58,052 nucleotides of DNA from Pseudomonas triticifolii (GTDB lineage: Bacteria > Pseudomonadota > Gammaproteobacteria > Pseudomonadales > Pseudomonadaceae): contig NZ_JACONV010000027.1 in assembly GCF_014358015.1 (NCBI RefSeq), positions 1-58,052 on the forward strand, read 5' to 3'. The position numbers and the translations under genes are program-made. The notes beneath the pieces are model-generated. The model saw nothing but the letters and a program-made list of their open reading frames with translations, searched no databases and was not told where the DNA came from. Positions within the stretch are counted from its first letter, which is position 1. Each line of letters opens with the position of its first letter. Positions 53,149-58,052 of the stretch are shown piece by piece.

Positions 53149-54426
53149 ATGATCGAACCCAAGCGCGTCTTGCGCGCCCTTGCCGAGCATTGGGCGCTAC
53201 TCGAGCCCTTATGCGAACACTTCGACCAGGGCACCCTGAGCCTGAGCGAGTTGCGCCTGCAGCTTGCCGCTCAACAACAGGACAGCACCCCGCAAGACAT
53301 CACCAATCTGCTGGACGTGTGGATTCGTCTGGACATTCTGGTACCTGTCGCCAAAAGCCCGAACCGCTTTGAACTCAACGCGCAGATTCACGACTTTCTG
53401 TCGTACCTGCGCCGCGAACACCGTCTGGGCCTGTGCCTTGAGATCGAAGCCTATCTGCGCCATCTGGAGCGCCTGGCCGGTTACATCCAGGACGCTTTCG
53501 ATATCCGCGATGCCAATGACCTGGCCCGGCAACTGCGACTGCTGGACATGCGCGTACGCGACGTACTTAAAAAGCTCGCCAATGACGAACAGGCACTGGT
53601 GGCTGTAGCCGATCGCGCCAAGACCAGCGACCGACAGATCCCGCTACGTCAACGCTATGCAGAAGTGCTGGCAACGTGGGATGAGTATGTCGAGCCGATG
53701 ATTCAACTGGTCAACGCCGACGGCGCGTTCGAGCAAGGTGTGCGTAAGGTCGAAAATGTTCTGCTGCGCCTGCTGACCGAACAGCAACGTCTCGGTCATC
53801 TGGTCGATGACGACATGCTGCTGCGCACCCATGCGCGCATTCTGGAAATGCAGACCAGCGCCCAGCTCACTCTGCGTCATGCTCGCGAGCTGCTGTTGCC
53901 GCTGCGCGAAGAAGCACGCCGCCACAACGCGGTCACGCGAGGTGCCGCGCTGGCGCTGTCGGCCATCCGCCGTAAAGGGCTTGATGCGGTGCCGCAGGCG
54001 GCGATGCCGATGTTCACGCGTCCGCAAAGCACCTTTCTGGGCAGCGCCAGTCAGGTTGAAGCCTACGTTTACGCTTTGGCACGCTTCGAGCCCAAACCCG
54101 CACGCTTTCCCAAGGCCAGCACCACGCGCAAAGGCGAGCCACCGCGCGCGCCACGTACGGTCAAGGAAATGCTTGATCGCTGTGAAAACGCTCTGCCGAT
54201 GCCGGACCTGATGACCTGGCTGCTGGAGCAGGAACCGAACGGCGAAACAGAAGAATTGCTGTACTGGTTTTCGCGCCTGTCCCGCGACAAGCGCTTCGAG
54301 CGCGAACGCCTGGAGCGCCGCGACTACTACACACGGGAGCACCGCGTCAGCCTGCGCTCCTTTGCCCTGCTTGCTGGTGAAGACAAGCAGCCAGAGAATT
54401 CCGAGAGCACTGTTCATGCATCTTGA
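53149..54426 (+). CDS. mksF: MksF kleisin-like condensin subunit
   Basis: 425 residues, MukF-like kleisin of the MksBEF condensin. An N-terminal winged helix (RVLRALAEHWALLEPLCEHF) is followed by a helical middle and C-terminal region that would bridge the MksB heads. Begins the mksF-mksE-mksB operon and is divergent from holD. The start at 53149 is the family N-terminus; 21 bases of in-frame extension are possible. Confidence 0.88.
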   Translation: MIEPKRVLRALAEHWALLEPLCEHFDQGTLSLSELRLQLAAQQQDSTPQDITNLLDVWIRLDILVPVAKSPNRFELNAQIHDFLSYLRREHRLGLCLEIEAYLRHLERLAGYIQDAFDIRDANDLARQLRLLDMRVRDVLKKLANDEQALVAVADRAKTSDRQIPLRQRYAEVLATWDEYVEPMIQLVNADGAFEQGVRKVENVLLRLLTEQQRLGHLVDDDMLLRTHARILEMQTSAQLTLRHARELLLPLREEARRHNAVTRGAALALSAIRRKGLDAVPQAAMPMFTRPQSTFLGSASQVEAYVYALARFEPKPARFPKASTTRKGEPPRAPRTVKEMLDRCENALPMPDLMTWLLEQEPNGETEELLYWFSRLSRDKRFERERLERRDYYTREHRVSLRSFALLAGEDKQPENSESTVHAS

Positions 54427-55117
54427 TCTATCCGAAATGTCCCAGCTCGCCCCGATCTTTCGCGAGCTGTTCAAGGGCTACCACGTCAGCCGCCGCGACC
54501 CGGAACTGTACGCTCAACTCTCCAATTTCCAGGACCAGTACCGCACCCTGTTCAAGGCACTGGGCTTTGAGCTGGTGTGCGACACCCGCGGCTTCTATTA
54601 CTTCGTGCCAGACCTGGCTGCCGCGCAGGTCAACAAGACTGCACAGCGCCTGGCACTGTTCACCTTCATTCTGGTTGAGCACCTGGCCGATCAGGGTCGC
54701 GACCCGATGGCGGTGCTGGACGGCGGCAGCCTGGGGCGCGATGAGCTGCCCTCCATGCTGGAGAAGTACCGCGACCTGTTTCTGCAGGCCGAGGTCCAGA
54801 CCCAGGAAGAACTGGAAGAGAAAATCATGCGCCGCATGACCCAACTGGGTTTTGCCAGCGAAGAAGTCGGCACCTATCGCTTCTTGCCGCCTATGCACCG
54901 TTTTCTCGACGTGTGCCTGTCAGTGCAACAGGACCGTGACCTGGCAGCCAGCCTGCACAGCGCCCTGCCCTTGCCGACGCCCGTTCTCATCGATGACGAC
55001 AGCGATGAAAAGCTGCTGGAAACCGACGATCCACTGGACCTGGCTGAATTCAGCGAGGAAACCGAAGAAGAGGCTCTGGCTCGCGCCATCGCCGATGAAC
55101 AGGAGTTGGACGCATGA
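54416..55117 (+). CDS. mksE: MksE condensin accessory subunit
   Basis: 233 residues, MukE-like, with two predicted winged-helix units and an acidic C-terminal tail. It binds MksF. It overlaps mksF by 11 bases if started at ATG 54416; ATG 54437 is an alternative. Its stop overlaps the mksB start (ATGA). Confidence 0.87.
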   Translation: MHLDLSEMSQLAPIFRELFKGYHVSRRDPELYAQLSNFQDQYRTLFKALGFELVCDTRGFYYFVPDLAAAQVNKTAQRLALFTFILVEHLADQGRDPMAVLDGGSLGRDELPSMLEKYRDLFLQAEVQTQEELEEKIMRRMTQLGFASEEVGTYRFLPPMHRFLDVCLSVQQDRDLAASLHSALPLPTPVLIDDDSDEKLLETDDPLDLAEFSEETEEEALARAIADEQELDA

Positions 55118-57933
55118 GCCAGGAACGCTTTGGCATTCGCCGTTTCGCCCTGTTGAATACCGCAGGCTACAGCCTGGGTCTGTTCCCGCTGGAGAATCCG
55201 CTGTCGGTGTACGGCGCGAACAACCTCGGCAAAAGCGCCTCGATCAACGCGCTGCAATTCCCGATTCTGGCGCGCATGTCAGACATGAGCTTCGGCAAAT
55301 ACAGCCTGGAGCAATCCCGGCGCTTTTACTTTGCCTCGGATACCAGCTACATCCTGGTCGAGGTCTCCCTGCCTCACGGCCCGCACGTCATAGGTGTAGT
55401 TGGACGCGGCCCGGGCGGTGGCTTCGGGCACCAGTTCTTCGCCTACGCTGGCGAGCTGGACCTGGGGCATTACCAGAAAGATGACACCTGCCTGCGTCAA
55501 AAGGAGCTGTTCAGCAATCTGGAAAGCAAGGGCCTCAAAGCCTACGAGCTCAAGCCAGACGAACTGCGTCGCCTGCTGGTCGGCGGCCACACCTCGATTC
55601 CGCTGGACCTGACGCTGATCCCGCTGCGCTCGACCAGCGAGCAGAGCCTCAAGACCTTCCGCGCACTGTTCATCAACCTGTTGCACATGCGCGAGATCAC
55701 CGCCGCCAAACTCAAGCAGCTGTTTCTCGATGCGTTCGAGCACAGCCTGCGCTCCGGCAGCGTCGATTATATTGCCGCGTGTGAAGAAGCCTTCCGCGAT
55801 GTGCGCCGCATGGAACAGGACTACAACTCGCTGGTGCTGGCCGGACCGTTGGTCGAGGCACTGGCTGCAGGCGTCAAGCAACGCGACCTGCTACGCGGCA
55901 AACTGCATCGCCTTTCACCGGTGCTGGACTCGCTGCTGGGTACCTGGTCGGACTATTCCGGGGCCCGCAAGGAAGAACTGGTCATCCAGGCTGAGCACTA
56001 TCGCGCTCAGCAGGATGCCATGCAGAACGACCAGCGCAGCAGCACTCAGGAGCTGATGCGTCTGGAACGCGAAATCAGCAGCCTTCAGCGCTGGCTCGGT
56101 GAGCTTTCCGTACTGAAAAACCGTTTTGCCCTGGTCGACGACGTCAAAGTCCTGGAGCAGCAATTGCTCGCCGCCAAGGATGCTCACGATGAGCTGGCCG
56201 GTGCACTGGCACAGTCTCGGCAGTTCAGCGCCGAGGACCTTGATGAACGACTGCGCGACTTGGAGAAGCGTCTCAAATCGGTCAAGCAGCAACTCGATCA
56301 CGCAGACAACAACAGCTATGCGCGCCTGCGCGAAGAGTTCTCGCAGCCCGATGTCGAACGCCTGATGCGCCTGTTCAACAGCTCGCTGTTCAGCCTGCCG
56401 CTGGGCGACCAGGGCATTGCACTGGATGACGGCGATGCATGGGTCAAATCGCTGGAAACCATTCTGGATGGCTTCAAGGGTGATCAGTTCGCGGTGCCTG
56501 GGTTGACGATCAACCTGTCAAGCATCGAACCTCCCGCACTGCAGGCTTTGGCCGATCGTGCCGCGCTGCGTGATCAGAAGGAGCGGCTGGAAAAAGAACT
56601 GAAGCAACTCAAGACTCAGCAGGCTGTGGCGGCAGACCGCTCGGCCAGCAAGACGCAAACCGAAGCGCTGTATCAGCAAGTGCTGGATGCCCAGAAAGCA
56701 CTGGAAGACTTCCGTCGTTGCCAGACCTTGAGCGCAGAAGAGTCTTCCAAGCTTGAAGATCTGGCGCAGATGGAAGCGGCGCAGGATGAACTGAAACGCT
56801 CAAGCGATGCATTCACCGAGCGCGTCCAGCAACTGTCGGCCAAGCTGCAATTGGTCGCACGGCAGATCGGCGATCTGGAATCCAAGCAACGCACGCTGGA
56901 CGACGCATTGCGCCGTCGACAGTTGTTGCCGGCGGACCTGCCGTTCGGCACGCCATTCATGGACCCCATAGATGACTCCATGGACAACCTTCTGCCGTTG
57001 CTCAACGACTATCAGGACAGCTGGCAAGGCTTGCTGCGCAGCGATGGTCAGATTGAAGCGCTTTACGCACAGGTTCGCCTCAAAGGTGTGGCGAAGTTCG
57101 ACAGCGAAGACGACATGGAGCGTCGCCTGCAGTTGCTGATCAATGCGTATGCGCATCGCACCGACGAAGCGCTGACACTGGGTAAGGCACGCCGTGCGGC
57201 CGTCACCGATATCGCGCGTACCCTGCGCAACATTCGCAGCGACTACGACAGCCTCGAACATCAACTCGCCCTGTTCAACCGCGAGATCAACAAGCGTCAG
57301 GTGTCCAACCTGTCGAGCTTTCGTATCGTGCTTGCACCCAACAAGGAGGCGCTCAAGCACATTGATCAGATTATCCACAGCGCGGGTCAGTACGAAGAAG
57401 GCGAGACACTGTCGGTTTTCGACCTGAGTCAGAGTGCCGAACAGGACAACAAGAACGAAGAAGCCAAGGAGTATCTGGCAAGACTAGTGGCGGCAAACCA
57501 TAACCAGTTGGGTCTGAAGGACCTGTTCGAACTGGCTTTCGAGATCACCAAGGTCAACGGCCAGCCGGTTATCCACACCGACATAGACGGTGCAGCCTCC
57601 AACGGCACCACCATGACCATCAAGGCGCTGACCAACATGTACCTGTTGCTGCACTTGATGGATCGTGATCAGGCGGGTCGAGTGCGCTTGCCTTACTACC
57701 TGGATGAAGCCGCAGACATCGACGAAAAGAACCAGGCAGCACTGCTGGAAACCAGCTTGCAACTGGGCTTTGTGCCGATCCTGGCGAGCGTGAAGCCACA
57801 AGTCTCTGCCCACGTTGCCATCGACCTGGAAGGCGGAAGCGGGCCTAACGGCATCTATATCGATGAAGCTGACTGGAAGTACATTCAGCGTCGTGACGAC
57901 GTGAAGGCCAAGGCTTCGGAGCTGGCGTCGTAA
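55114..57933 (+). CDS. mksB: MksB SMC-like condensin ATPase
   Basis: 939-residue MukB-like SMC protein that compacts the chromosome with MksE and MksF. Walker A GANNLGKS at residues 34-41, ABC signature ASNGTTMTIK near 828, Walker B YYLDEAADID near 859, and long coiled coils between about 290 and 760 flanking a small hinge. It is shorter than MukB. A terminator follows 20 bases later and no mksG is seen. Confidence 0.92.
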   Translation: MSQERFGIRRFALLNTAGYSLGLFPLENPLSVYGANNLGKSASINALQFPILARMSDMSFGKYSLEQSRRFYFASDTSYILVEVSLPHGPHVIGVVGRGPGGGFGHQFFAYAGELDLGHYQKDDTCLRQKELFSNLESKGLKAYELKPDELRRLLVGGHTSIPLDLTLIPLRSTSEQSLKTFRALFINLLHMREITAAKLKQLFLDAFEHSLRSGSVDYIAACEEAFRDVRRMEQDYNSLVLAGPLVEALAAGVKQRDLLRGKLHRLSPVLDSLLGTWSDYSGARKEELVIQAEHYRAQQDAMQNDQRSSTQELMRLEREISSLQRWLGELSVLKNRFALVDDVKVLEQQLLAAKDAHDELAGALAQSRQFSAEDLDERLRDLEKRLKSVKQQLDHADNNSYARLREEFSQPDVERLMRLFNSSLFSLPLGDQGIALDDGDAWVKSLETILDGFKGDQFAVPGLTINLSSIEPPALQALADRAALRDQKERLEKELKQLKTQQAVAADRSASKTQTEALYQQVLDAQKALEDFRRCQTLSAEESSKLEDLAQMEAAQDELKRSSDAFTERVQQLSAKLQLVARQIGDLESKQRTLDDALRRRQLLPADLPFGTPFMDPIDDSMDNLLPLLNDYQDSWQGLLRSDGQIEALYAQVRLKGVAKFDSEDDMERRLQLLINAYAHRTDEALTLGKARRAAVTDIARTLRNIRSDYDSLEHQLALFNREINKRQVSNLSSFRIVLAPNKEALKHIDQIIHSAGQYEEGETLSVFDLSQSAEQDNKNEEAKEYLARLVAANHNQLGLKDLFELAFEITKVNGQPVIHTDIDGAASNGTTMTIKALTNMYLLLHLMDRDQAGRVRLPYYLDEAADIDEKNQAALLETSLQLGFVPILASVKPQVSAHVAIDLEGGSGPNGIYIDEADWKYIQRRDDVKAKASELAS

Positions 57934-57953
57934 GTCTGGGGAGTTGTGATCAG

Positions 57954-57981
57954 AAGGCCGCATGCAGATGCGGCCTTTTTT
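57954..57981 (+). terminator. Intrinsic terminator after mksB
   Basis: Stem GGCCGCAT, loop GCAG, ATGCGGCC, then six T residues. Confidence 0.9.
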
Positions 57982-58052
57982 GTGGGCTGCGTTCTGTGGG
58001 CGTTGCAGGTCAGGGAATGGCGAAGGGCAAGTACGCTGAATGCCAAACACAC

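Noticed and set aside
1..58052. CRISPR arrays, insertion sequences, prophage
   Set aside because: No regularly spaced direct repeats, transposase motifs or phage structural genes were recognised on either strand.

Overview
The window is a contiguous piece of a Pseudomonas chromosome, most likely from the Pseudomonas syringae species complex. The evidence is conserved Pseudomonas gene order (hpt, upp-uraA, hemH, murI-moeB-prmC-prfA-hemA, lolB-ispE-tRNA-Gln-prs-rplY-pth-ychF, and carbonic anhydrase to rimI-holD to mksFEB), high-GC coding sequence, and a renalase-type flavoenzyme very like the one I recall from P. syringae pv. phaseolicola. Function calls come from reading motifs and recalled families; no database search was run.

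Layout. 1-5.7 kb: purine and uracil salvage (hpt, upp, uraA), ferrochelatase and a YfcH-type epimerase. 5.7-16.1 kb: a light-response cluster. It holds a renalase-like enzyme, a Trp-rich small protein, a DUF523/DUF1722 protein, a LitR-type MerR regulator lacking the cobalamin motifs, a DNA photolyase, and a run of overlapping genes (NTF2-like, SDR, FAD oxidoreductase, DUF1365, Cfa-like methyltransferase, DUF2878, YkgJ-like) that looks like a membrane fatty-acid modification module. Three direct-repeat operators (TGTACA-like halves 12 bp apart) lie at its two promoters. 16.2-30 kb: pagL, then housekeeping genes for cell wall, heme, translation termination, lipoprotein sorting, isoprenoids, PRPP and ribosome maintenance. 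28.9-32.7 kb: rmlD-rmlA and two family 2 glycosyltransferases, probably for rhamnose-containing glycans.

32.8-50.5 kb is an accessory sensory region: four chemoreceptors, a membrane diguanylate cyclase, tRNA-Met, a large PhoD-like phosphatase, phosphatidylcholine synthase, a sugar-efflux type MFS pump, small redox and zinc-ribbon proteins, an HD hydrolase and several decayed ORFs. 50.5-58 kb: carbonic anhydrase, a very acidic protein, rimI with the cryptic DNA polymerase III psi subunit, and the MksFEB condensin operon, which ends at a terminator without mksG.

No insertion sequence, prophage, integrase or CRISPR array was seen. The strongest leads are the light-regulon operators (including one that puts renalase under likely light control), a T8 tract at the predicted upp transcription start, and two short ORFs broken by stops or frameshifts.
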